Part shown: piece after piece, positions 18,395 through 26,554 of the stretch
How positions within the stretch are numbered: the first letter of the stretch is position 1
Layout of the letters: every line of letters starts with the position of its first letter
Assembly (NCBI GenBank): GCA_964578885.1
Contig: CAZOEO010000008.1
Location: 68,311 to 132,310 of the forward strand
Direction: 5' to 3'
DNA from: CAZRHR01 sp964578885
GTDB taxonomy: Bacteria; Bacteroidota; Bacteroidia; CAIKAF01
Length of the DNA: 64,000 bases
The notes under the pieces: model-generated
What the model saw: only the letters and a program-made list of their open reading frames with translations
Databases searched by the model: none
What the model was told of the DNA's origin: nothing
Position numbers and translations under genes: made by a program

Positions 18395-18804
18395 TTGGCT
18401 AGTTTTTGATAATTAGACGCGACCAAAAGGATACCAACCAAGTGCATGACAAGCAGCATAAGCACACTGATGATTTTTACGTCTATGCGATCCAGCGCGA
18501 CCACAGTTCTGAAAACAGGTTCCATGGACATCCAAAATAAAAGAAGCCAAGCTAGTATTTCCATGGTTTTAAGGCCCAGGTAGGCACGCCAGGACTTTGG
18601 AGATGGATGTTTAAACAGAAAAAAAATACAGGCATACGTGAGACAGGTAGACAGGCCCACCCAAACCATGGCCGGAACAGGAGAAGTAACTTTGCTTGCG
18701 TTCAGAAAGTCGCTTCGCTCCTCCAAAAACAACCAACCCCAGGTCAAAAGACCTAAAATGCCAAATCGGATGAGGCCGAATGCCGCCAATAAAAATGATT
18801 GCAT
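18391..18804 (-). CDS. Hypothetical membrane protein, four helices
   Basis: 137 residues with four predicted transmembrane segments (for example FGILGLLTWGWLFL, WVGLSTCLTYACIFFLF, MEILAWLLLFWMSM, IISVLMLLVMHLVGILLVA). No recognised family. It sits between another four-helix protein (1-nt overlap, TGATG) and the glutamine amidotransferase (ATGA), so the three are coupled. Confidence 0.6.
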   Translation of the reverse strand: MQSFLLAAFGLIRFGILGLLTWGWLFLEERSDFLNASKVTSPVPAMVWVGLSTCLTYACIFFLFKHPSPKSWRAYLGLKTMEILAWLLLFWMSMEPVFRTVVALDRIDVKIISVLMLLVMHLVGILLVASNYQKLAK

Positions 18805-19277
18805 CAGGGAAATTCAGACCTGCGATTAAAAATTAAAATGGGCCACAATGCGGTGAATATAAAGCCAAAAATGGAGCTTCCCACCAATACGCCATGGACG
18901 AATTCCGGAGTTACTTGTAAACCACTTTCAGCAAAGGCCAGCTGCATATATTCCAACATGGTGTCGAAATGAATCAGATTGAATACGGTGGGAATACCAA
19001 AGGAGATGACCTTTCCCGTGATGTACAGATGAAATCCTTTCCACGCTTTCTGATTCAGCATAATAACGCCTCCAGCGATAGCCAACGCTTTTCCAATGAT
19101 GGTAACAATGGCAAGCCAAGGTGTTTGCAGCACTTCTTCGTATGCATTGCTGGGGGAAAAGGATTTTACAAGTGCAAATAATCCGGACAAAAGCCCCACA
19201 CTTTGAAGCACGATTAAGGAAATGAGTAAAAATTTTAAAGTCCCTGAAAAGTCATGGTCTTGCTCTTCCTGATACAT
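18804..19277 (-). CDS. Hypothetical membrane protein, four helices
   Basis: 157 residues with a charged N-terminus (MYQEEQDHDF) and four transmembrane segments, including LKFLLISLIVLQSVGLLSGLF and IVTIIGKALAIAGGVIML. No family recognised. First gene of a three-gene overlapping unit; similar topology to the next gene suggests, but does not show, that they form a complex. Confidence 0.6.
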   Translation of the reverse strand: MYQEEQDHDFSGTLKFLLISLIVLQSVGLLSGLFALVKSFSPSNAYEEVLQTPWLAIVTIIGKALAIAGGVIMLNQKAWKGFHLYITGKVISFGIPTVFNLIHFDTMLEYMQLAFAESGLQVTPEFVHGVLVGSSIFGFIFTALWPILIFNRRSEFP

Positions 19278-19390
19278 ATTCGTTTGTTTTTAATTAACCC
19301 GTTAAAAGTAACTATTCCTTTTCAACCGGAAAAACCTTTGTGGCCCGCAGGTTCATTTTTATTCATTCTATTTTTAAGCATATGATAGCT

Positions 19391-21106
19391 TTATGAATGG
19401 CGGGAAATACCGGCATGTGCAAGCATCCAGGTCTTAAACACGGGATGACTTCCCAGATGTGGAATGGTCCATTGCGGAAAAGTCCAGGGTTGTCTGTTTA
19501 CTTTGGGCCATTGCACTTGTATTTGCCGACCTTGCCGGATAAAGGTCAGTTCTTCCGGTACGTCAGTGATTTCCAACGCGGCATCGGGGCGTTTTTCCCA
19601 TTCGTCGCCGGGCATGATACCCAGTTGCATGGCAGGACTATTTTCCCTCACGTGGGCAATGCGTCCATTGGGAAAAGTAACTACTCCCAGCGATTTGCTC
19701 CATGTTCCCGCAGATTCGCACCACGTGCTTTCTAATCCCAAAATTGACAGTGCTTCCTGGATATACGCATCATAATAACCGATGAAATGAAAGGCCTCTT
19801 TGGCATTTTCAGCCAGGTTATCAAAGCCCATGGCTCTGATTTCTTGTAAAATGTCGGTGATGGTGTAACCAGATTCCTGCAGCGATTTCTCATGCAATCT
19901 GCGCATAAGAGTTTGCAGGCACGCCTGTCCGTTGGAGTCTTGTATCAGCCTTACATCCAGCCAGAAACACAATAAAGCGCCCTCGTTGTAAATGGATCTG
20001 CGACGGAAAATTCGTTCCGCCTCATACCCATCTATCCAAGTTTCTTCTGCTGAGGTAAACAGAGAGGCAAAAGTGTTGCCCGGACTTTCTAAATGACGAA
20101 TCCACCAGATGTTGATTTTCTGAATCCATTCTTCCGGTGACCAAAGGCCGGCCAGCGATAATATTTTATCTCCCATATAGGTGGTGACGCCTTCTGCCCA
20201 CAGGGTTTCCGGGCTAATTTTTTGAGAAAATAAAGGATAGGGCAGGTAAGCGTTGGGGCGTATGTATTTGATGTTCCAAACATGGTAAAACTCATGGGAT
20301 AGCAATCTTAATAATTCGTCCCATTTTTCTGAAAGTAAAAGATCGTCTGGTCCTAATTGGCAAATGGTGCTGTGGGTATGTTCTACTCCATGATGGCTTG
20401 GCTGAACAGTTGCCAACACCATAAAGTGAAATGGATTAGGTTCATAGTTTTTAAAACCAGAGAGTTGTGTTTGGATTATGGTACGGAGTGCCGGAATAAC
20501 TTTTTCAGAAAAATCCGGTGCTTTGCTGGTATGATGCAGGAAAAATTCATAACCATTCACATGAAAGGGTTCGGTCATTAAATGTTTGGCCCACCAGGCC
20601 GGCGCATCTGCCAAATGGTCGAAATCTGCCGTTTGGAAGCCGGTTCCGGTTTGGGACAGTGGATTGGCCATGGACAAATGCTCCACGTTTTCCATTTGGT
20701 AGGCGTGCGGAATATGCAGCTGGTGGAGGCTTGCAAGACAAAGATTTACCGGATTTATTTGGATGAAATCCGGATCGCAATAAGAGGAACCGGCGTTTAA
20801 TTCATGGGCCATCATCGAGTAATGAACTTCCAACCCGGAGGAGCTTTCCACGTTTATTGTCCAACCCAGTGCATCGGTTCGCTGGATTTGATCCGGGGGA
20901 ATGGGGGCATTTTCCCCGGGAACATAAAAAGCAATGTCTCTGAGGTTTTTTAAAAAATTCCCCTGCATGTACCGTCCCGGACGCCAGTAGGAGAATTGGA
21001 GGGAAAAATGCGATTCCCGTGACGGCGGAAAGGCGGCAATGACCTTAAAAATTCCGGCTCCCGGCTGGTTGGGAAAAATGCGATAAAAAACACGTGCAGA
21101 ATCCAT
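19391..21106 (-). CDS. M61-family metallopeptidase
   Basis: 571 residues. The zinc motif HEFYHVWNIKYIRP with a downstream Glu in LWAEGVTTYMGDKI is characteristic of M61 (glycyl aminopeptidase family). The N-terminal third is a beta-sandwich region (WRPGRYMQGNF), and a PDZ-like domain lies near the C-terminus (VRENSPAMQLGIMPGDEW). No signal peptide is obvious. Substrate unknown. The ATG abuts the upstream region of the divergent lpd gene. Confidence 0.88.
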   Translation of the reverse strand: MDSARVFYRIFPNQPGAGIFKVIAAFPPSRESHFSLQFSYWRPGRYMQGNFLKNLRDIAFYVPGENAPIPPDQIQRTDALGWTINVESSSGLEVHYSMMAHELNAGSSYCDPDFIQINPVNLCLASLHQLHIPHAYQMENVEHLSMANPLSQTGTGFQTADFDHLADAPAWWAKHLMTEPFHVNGYEFFLHHTSKAPDFSEKVIPALRTIIQTQLSGFKNYEPNPFHFMVLATVQPSHHGVEHTHSTICQLGPDDLLLSEKWDELLRLLSHEFYHVWNIKYIRPNAYLPYPLFSQKISPETLWAEGVTTYMGDKILSLAGLWSPEEWIQKINIWWIRHLESPGNTFASLFTSAEETWIDGYEAERIFRRRSIYNEGALLCFWLDVRLIQDSNGQACLQTLMRRLHEKSLQESGYTITDILQEIRAMGFDNLAENAKEAFHFIGYYDAYIQEALSILGLESTWCESAGTWSKSLGVVTFPNGRIAHVRENSPAMQLGIMPGDEWEKRPDAALEITDVPEELTFIRQGRQIQVQWPKVNRQPWTFPQWTIPHLGSHPVFKTWMLAHAGISRHS

Positions 21107-21140
21107 GCAACGAAATTACCCGTTCTGCGGGAATATTTCT

Positions 21141-21148
21141 TATTTTCG
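21141..21148 (+). promoter_or_regulatory. Candidate -7 box of lpd
   Basis: TATTTTCG, one mismatch from TAnnTTTG, ends 19 nt before the lpd ATG at 21168. No clear -33. Its position argues against the longer frame starting at 21105. Confidence 0.35.
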
Positions 21149-21167
21149 TGGCCTAAACAACTTGGAA

Positions 21168-22556
21168 ATGCAATTTGATGTCATCGTTATTGGCAGTGGT
21201 CCCGGCGGTTATGTAGCCGCCATTCGCGCTGCGCAGCTTGGGTTGAAAGCAGCCGTAGTAGAACGGGAAAACCTCGGAGGCATTTGCCTGAACTGGGGTT
21301 GTATTCCCACCAAAGCCTTACTCAAAAGTGCACAGGTATTTGATTATATCAAACATGCCGACAGCTATGGCTTAAAAGTGCAAGGGGCTGAAGTCTCCTT
21401 TTCAGACATCATCCAACGCAGCCGCGGTGTGGCAGACGGCATGAGCAAAGGGGTACAATTCCTGATGCGTAAAAATAAAATTGAAGTGCTTTCTGGCCAT
21501 GGAAAACTGGTTGGAAAAGGCAAAGTGGAAGTGAAAGCCGCCGATGGTAAAACCACCACTTACGAAGCTAAGCATGTTATTTTGGCCACCGGAGCTCGTT
21601 CCCGCACTCTTCCCAATATTCCTCAAAATGGCAAAACCATCATTGGATACCGCGAAGCCATGACGCTTCCCGTTCAACCCAAATCGATGGTAGTAGTAGG
21701 CTCCGGCGCCATTGGTTCCGAATTTTCCTATTTCTACAACGCCATTGGAACTAAAGTGACCATGATTGAATACATGCCCAACATTCTTCCTGTGGAAGAT
21801 GAGGAAGTGTCTAAAACCATGGAGAAAATCTTTAAAAAGCAAGGCATTGATGTACGCACCGGCACCACAGTCGAAAAAGTAGAGACAGACGGAAAAAGCT
21901 GTACCGTTACTTTTTCTTCCGCCAAAGGAACGGAAACCATTACCTGCGATGTCGTTCTCTCCGCCGTTGGTGTGGTGGCCAATCTGGAAGATTTGGGTCT
22001 GGAAGCCATGGGCATTAAAACGGATAAAGGAAAAATTACCGTAGATGCATTTTATCAAACCAATGTTTCTGGTGTTTATGCCATTGGAGACGTTATTCCC
22101 GGTCCAGCTTTAGCCCACCTTGCTTCGCATGAAGCCATTGTATGTGTGGAAAAAATTGCCGGTAAAAACCCGCATCCTATTGATTACAACAATATTCCGG
22201 GTTGTACATATACTTATCCTGAAGTTGCTTCTGTGGGATACACAGAGAAAGCCGCCAAAGAAGCCGGTTTCGACATCAAAGTGGGTAAATTTCCTTTCTC
22301 TGCCAGCGGAAAAGCTAGCGCAGCCGGCGCCAAAGATGGCTTTGTGAAAGTGATTTTCGATGCGAAATATGGAGAGTTTTTGGGTGCACACATGGTGGGT
22401 GCCAATGTGACGGAGATGATTGCCGAAGTTGTGGTAGCCAGAAAACTGGAAACGACTGGTCACGAAATCATTACCGCCATTCACCCGCATCCAACCATGT
22501 CGGAAGCGGTGATGGAAGCTGCCGCCGCTGCTTATGGCGAGGTGATCCACCTTTGA
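21168..22556 (+). CDS. lpd: Dihydrolipoyl dehydrogenase
   Basis: 462 residues from the ATG at 21168. It reoxidises dihydrolipoamide in 2-oxoacid dehydrogenase or glycine-cleavage complexes. Seen: FAD-binding VIGSGPGGYVAAIRAA, the redox disulfide in GGICLNWGCIPTKAL, NAD-binding VVGSGAIGSEF, a second FAD motif YAIGDVIPGPALAHLA, and the C-terminal HPHPTMSEAV with catalytic His and Glu. The longer frame from 21105 adds residues upstream of the conserved N-terminus. asnB follows 9 nt later, although the pathway differs. Confidence 0.96.
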   Translation: MQFDVIVIGSGPGGYVAAIRAAQLGLKAAVVERENLGGICLNWGCIPTKALLKSAQVFDYIKHADSYGLKVQGAEVSFSDIIQRSRGVADGMSKGVQFLMRKNKIEVLSGHGKLVGKGKVEVKAADGKTTTYEAKHVILATGARSRTLPNIPQNGKTIIGYREAMTLPVQPKSMVVVGSGAIGSEFSYFYNAIGTKVTMIEYMPNILPVEDEEVSKTMEKIFKKQGIDVRTGTTVEKVETDGKSCTVTFSSAKGTETITCDVVLSAVGVVANLEDLGLEAMGIKTDKGKITVDAFYQTNVSGVYAIGDVIPGPALAHLASHEAIVCVEKIAGKNPHPIDYNNIPGCTYTYPEVASVGYTEKAAKEAGFDIKVGKFPFSASGKASAAGAKDGFVKVIFDAKYGEFLGAHMVGANVTEMIAEVVVARKLETTGHEIITAIHPHPTMSEAVMEAAAAAYGEVIHL

Positions 22557-22565
22557 GGATCATTT

Positions 22566-24446
22566 ATGTGTGGGATCGCTGGCCAATGGAGTCTCAACAC
22601 TCAGGCCCCTTCTTCTGAATTAACCCTGCAAGCCGTACAACGTATGCGGCTTCGGGGTCCCGACGCGCAAAGAACCTTATCGTCTGGCAGAGCCTCTCTG
22701 GGGCATGCCAGACTTTCTATTTTAGATCTTTCTGAAGCGGCACACCAACCCTTTTCTGATGATTCTGAGCGATTTCATCTGGTGTTCAATGGCGAAATTT
22801 TTAATTTCGAATCCCTGAGAAATCAGCTTAAACAGCAAGGAATTGCTTTTCGAACGCAATCGGATACAGAAGTTCTTTTACATCTGTATAAGTTGGAAGG
22901 TCCGGCGATGTTGTCTAAACTCAATGGTTTTTTCGCTTTTGCGGTGTACGATAGCCACGAAAATGCGATTTTTTTGGCACGGGACAGATATGGGGTGAAA
23001 CCTTTGTATTATGCTGTGGTGGAACAGCGATTGGTGTTTGCATCGGAACTCAAGGCCCTGGTGGCCATGATGCCCAAACCCGGTTTAGATCCGGTTTCCG
23101 CGCAGTTGTTTTTTAGAAAAGGTTATATCCCCGGACCTTTTACCATCTATCAGGATGTGTTGCAACTTATGCCCGGATATACCATGTCTGGAAAGGACGA
23201 AACCTTATTCTCTCCGGAACCCTGGTATTCATTTCCTGATCCAAATGTAACTATGGAGCCCTTGCCTTCTTACGAAAAGGCTTGCGAGCAGGTTCGCGGA
23301 ATCATAGAAGATGCCGTAAAACTAAGAATGGTGGCCGATGTGCCTGTAGGTGCATTTTTAAGTGGTGGCGTGGATAGTTCTGTGGTGGTGGCTTGTGCTG
23401 CGCCTTTAAATCCCCAATTGCATACTTTTTCCATAGGGTACGCAGATGAACCTTATTTCGATGAAACCCGATTTGCCGAAGCCGTGGCTAAGCATTTTGG
23501 TACGCAGCATACCAGTTTTCAACTCACCAATGACGATTTGTTGTCGGCACTGGACGATGTATTGGATTATCTGGATCAGCCTTTTGCAGATTCTTCTGCT
23601 TTGCCCGTTCATATTTTGAGCCGAAAAACCCGCGAGCAAGTGACCGTGGCCTTGTCCGGCGATGGAGGAGATGAACTTTTTAGTGGATATCACAAACACA
23701 TGGGCGAGTTTTTAATTCGTCAGGGTGGCTGGAAAATGGATCTTGCGGCACAATTGGCGCCGTTAACTGCGTTGTTGCCTGCTTCGAGACAAAGTTGGCT
23801 GGGCAACAAAGTGCGGCAACTCCAAAAATTAGCGCGGGTGCAGCAGCTTGAGCCCAGTGAAAGATATCGTCAATTGGCGGGTGTCACAGATGATGCATGG
23901 GTTCAGCGACTTTTAAAAGTGGGAGGAACAGAAGCCGATGCGCGTCTTCAGCCTTTTTTGAAAGGAATTACCTCTACCGGTACCATGAACCAGGTGTTAG
24001 AAGCAGATATGCGGTTGGTATTGCCATTTGATATGCTGACCAAAGTAGATATGATGAGTATGGCCAACAGTTTGGAAGTACGTTCGCCTTTGCTGGATTT
24101 TCGTTTGGTCGATTATGTGGGCCAATTACCGGAATCTTATAAAATTGATCGCCGGAGAAAGAAGAAGCTTTTAATTGATGCGTTTAAATCGGATTTACCG
24201 GAAGTGGTTTATAATCGGCCAAAACATGGGTTTGAAGTTCCGTTGTTGAAATGGTTTCGGGGGCCATTGCGCAGTCGTATTACAGCAATGTTGAAAGATG
24301 AAAGCTTATTTCCGCCGGAATGGTTCCACCGGGCGGCACTGGATGAGGTTTTACGTGAGTTAGATGGTTCAAATCCAAAAGAAGTAAGTTTTAAGATTTG
24401 GTCACTTTTGGTTTGGGCGCATTGGTTTAAAAAAAATAGCTTTTAA
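22566..24446 (+). CDS. asnB: Asparagine synthase (glutamine-hydrolysing)
   Basis: 626 residues. Mature N-terminus MCGIAGQWS gives the catalytic Cys2 of the glutaminase domain. The synthetase domain has the pyrophosphatase loop FLSGGVDSSVV and later VALSGDGGDELFSGY. AsnB homologues frequently occur in polysaccharide clusters, where they amidate sugar acids rather than make asparagine. Here it directly precedes a glycosyltransferase and the Wza/Wzc export genes, so that role is possible. Confidence 0.92.
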   Translation: MCGIAGQWSLNTQAPSSELTLQAVQRMRLRGPDAQRTLSSGRASLGHARLSILDLSEAAHQPFSDDSERFHLVFNGEIFNFESLRNQLKQQGIAFRTQSDTEVLLHLYKLEGPAMLSKLNGFFAFAVYDSHENAIFLARDRYGVKPLYYAVVEQRLVFASELKALVAMMPKPGLDPVSAQLFFRKGYIPGPFTIYQDVLQLMPGYTMSGKDETLFSPEPWYSFPDPNVTMEPLPSYEKACEQVRGIIEDAVKLRMVADVPVGAFLSGGVDSSVVVACAAPLNPQLHTFSIGYADEPYFDETRFAEAVAKHFGTQHTSFQLTNDDLLSALDDVLDYLDQPFADSSALPVHILSRKTREQVTVALSGDGGDELFSGYHKHMGEFLIRQGGWKMDLAAQLAPLTALLPASRQSWLGNKVRQLQKLARVQQLEPSERYRQLAGVTDDAWVQRLLKVGGTEADARLQPFLKGITSTGTMNQVLEADMRLVLPFDMLTKVDMMSMANSLEVRSPLLDFRLVDYVGQLPESYKIDRRRKKKLLIDAFKSDLPEVVYNRPKHGFEVPLLKWFRGPLRSRITAMLKDESLFPPEWFHRAALDEVLRELDGSNPKEVSFKIWSLLVWAHWFKKNSF

Positions 24447-24489
24447 ATGAAAGCTTGAAAATTGTTCTTTATTTTAAATATTTTCACAC

Positions 24490-24497
24490 TAAATTTG
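24490..24497 (+). promoter_or_regulatory. Candidate -7 box of the glycosyltransferase gene
   Basis: TAAATTTG, an exact match, ends 24 nt before the ATG at 24522. At the expected -33 position there is only TTTA. Confidence 0.45.
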
Positions 24498-24521
24498 TGA
24501 ACCAATCCTCGCAGAAGATTT

Positions 24522-25727
24522 ATGCCAAAAGTTTTACGAATTATAAACCGGTTCAACCTTGGGGGGCCAACGTATAATGCGGCTTACCTGACAAGATTTT
24601 TGTCACCGGATTATAAAACGTTATTGGTTGGCGGAATGCCCGAGGAAAGTGAAGGTTCATCTGAATTTATACTGAAGAAAGTAGGCGTAAAGCCCATTAT
24701 CATTCCAGAAATGCATCGTTCTATTTCGTACAACAACGATGTGAGGGCTTATTATAAAATTAAAAACATCATAGATCGTTTTAAACCAGATATCGTGCAT
24801 ACCCATGCCTCGAAAGCTGGTTCATTAGGTCGTTTGGCGGCGTATCGTGCCGGTGTTCCCGTAGTGTTGCACACGTTTCACGGCCATGTGTTTCACAGTT
24901 ATTTCGGGAAAACCAAAACCACCATTTACAAGCAAATTGAGCGGAGGTTGGCGAAAATGTCGACCCGAATTATTGCCATTTCAGACATTCAAAAGTATGA
25001 ATTGTCTGAGGTGCACCGTATTTGCGATGCGGATAAGATTAGCGTAATTCCGTTGGGATTCGATTTATCTCGTTTTCAAGAAAATCATGTGACCAAAAGG
25101 GAAATATTTCGCAAAAAGTATAACCTGGATGAGGATGAGGTGGCCATTGGGATTATTGGCCGTTTGGTGCCCATAAAAAACCATGCTTTCTTTTTGCAGG
25201 TTTTACAAGAAGTTTTAGCCCATAGCCATAGAAAAGTGCGGGCCTTTATCATTGGCGACGGAGAGCTGATGGCGCCTTTACAAAAGCAGGCGGAAGAATT
25301 GGGAATTCGTTATGCCGTGATGGATAGTTCTGTGAAAGCGCCATTGGAATTTACTTCCTGGGAAAGAGAAATAGATGTGGTAAACGCAGGTTTAGATATT
25401 GTTTGTTTAACGTCTTTGAATGAAGGGACTCCCGTGAGTTTGATTGAAGCGCAGGCTTCCGGAGTTCCTGTGGTTTCTACCAATGTAGGCGGCATTGAGA
25501 ACGTGGTGCTTCACGGCAAAACTGGTTTATTGAGTGAGCGGGATGATTTAGCCACAATGGTTCGACATATCATGGATTTGGTTCATCACGACCAGCTCCG
25601 GCAAGATTTAGGTGGGCAAGGGTGGAACTGGGTGTCAGAAAAATTCCATTATACCAGGTTGGTGCAAGACATGCGAGAACTTTATGATGGGTTACTTAAA
25701 AGTAAAATCCATTCGGCCATACATTAA
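24522..25727 (+). CDS. Glycosyltransferase family 4 (GT-B fold)
   Basis: 401 residues. N-terminal acceptor domain (INRFNLGGPTYNAAYLTRF, then HTHASKAGSLGRLAAYRAG). C-terminal nucleotide-sugar domain with GIIGRLVPIKN, FIIGDGELM and the EX7E-type stretch LNEGTPVSLIEAQASGVPVV. It should add a sugar to a lipid-linked or polysaccharide acceptor in the cytoplasm. It sits just before the Wza/Wzc genes, so it probably serves that polysaccharide. Confidence 0.88.
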   Translation: MPKVLRIINRFNLGGPTYNAAYLTRFLSPDYKTLLVGGMPEESEGSSEFILKKVGVKPIIIPEMHRSISYNNDVRAYYKIKNIIDRFKPDIVHTHASKAGSLGRLAAYRAGVPVVLHTFHGHVFHSYFGKTKTTIYKQIERRLAKMSTRIIAISDIQKYELSEVHRICDADKISVIPLGFDLSRFQENHVTKREIFRKKYNLDEDEVAIGIIGRLVPIKNHAFFLQVLQEVLAHSHRKVRAFIIGDGELMAPLQKQAEELGIRYAVMDSSVKAPLEFTSWEREIDVVNAGLDIVCLTSLNEGTPVSLIEAQASGVPVVSTNVGGIENVVLHGKTGLLSERDDLATMVRHIMDLVHHDQLRQDLGGQGWNWVSEKFHYTRLVQDMRELYDGLLKSKIHSAIH

Positions 25728-25746
25728 GATTTGTTAATCTGGTAGG

Positions 25747-25776
25747 TTGTACGGGTTCTATTTTCTGTTAACTTTG
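25747..25776 (+). promoter_or_regulatory. Promoter of the polysaccharide export genes
   Basis: TTG (25747-25749), 19 nt, TAACTTTG (25769-25776): exact consensus and spacing. The box ends 17 nt before the ATG at 25794. Confidence 0.75.
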
Positions 25777-25793
25777 CGCGCATATTGAGCTGT

Positions 25794-26549
25794 ATGATTC
25801 GTTTGAGATGTTTAGGTTTGGGCTTCGTGCTGTTTTTATTATGGGGATGTTCCGCTCTGAACCAGCATATCATGCTTCGAGTACCAAAGAACTATCAATT
25901 CGATTCAGCCCCAGCTATTCCGGATTCTCTATATCGGGTTTCCACAAATGATATCCTTTCCATTCGCATTTTGGCTAGTGCCGGAGCTGATGCACTCGGT
26001 AAATCAGCTACTTCAGTAGACCGAAGTCTTTCCGTACCGGTAGAATTTGATGGTAAAATTAAGTTGCCCGTGATAGGCAGAGTTTCTGTGAGAGATTTGA
26101 CACGCCGGGAGGTAGAAGATAGTTTAGAATCTTGGTACAGTTCATATTATGTAGACCCTTTTGTCCGAGTAGCCATAGAAAACAGACAAGTAATCGTATT
26201 TCCCGGTTCAGGTTCAGATGCCCAGGTGATTAAATTCGAAAGGGAAAACATGAATGTGTTCGAAGCCCTGGCCAGGGTTGGTGGCATCTCGCCTCAGGGA
26301 AAAGCCCATCGCATAAAACTTATTCGAGGTGATTTGAAAAATCCATTGGTTATTAAAATTGATTTGTCTACCATCGATGGCATGAAAAGTGCCGATTTAA
26401 CTTTGCAGTCGGGAGACATTATTTATGTAGACACAAGGGAGAATTTAGCTCAGCTTTACGCGACTAATTTTCAACCTTATTTCATGATTTTCACTTCTTT
26501 AATATCCGTTACGACGTTTGTACTTTTGATTAGTAGTTTAGGAAAATAA
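25794..26549 (+). CDS. Wza-like polysaccharide export lipoprotein
   Basis: 251 residues from the ATG at 25794 (a TTG at 25785 is a worse start because it shortens the leader). Lipoprotein signal with lipobox in LGFVLFLLWGCSAL. Poly_export domain (YRVSTNDILSIRILA, then GKIKLPVIGRVSVRDLTRRE) and an SLBB-like domain (MNVFEALARVGGISPQGK, LQSGDIIYVD). A C-terminal hydrophobic helix (MIFTSLISVTTFVLLISSL) resembles the Wza barrel-forming helix. It should form the outer-membrane channel for polysaccharide, with the Wzc-like kinase 5 nt downstream. Confidence 0.9.
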   Translation: MIRLRCLGLGFVLFLLWGCSALNQHIMLRVPKNYQFDSAPAIPDSLYRVSTNDILSIRILASAGADALGKSATSVDRSLSVPVEFDGKIKLPVIGRVSVRDLTRREVEDSLESWYSSYYVDPFVRVAIENRQVIVFPGSGSDAQVIKFERENMNVFEALARVGGISPQGKAHRIKLIRGDLKNPLVIKIDLSTIDGMKSADLTLQSGDIIYVDTRENLAQLYATNFQPYFMIFTSLISVTTFVLLISSLGK

Positions 26550-26554
26550 AGCAC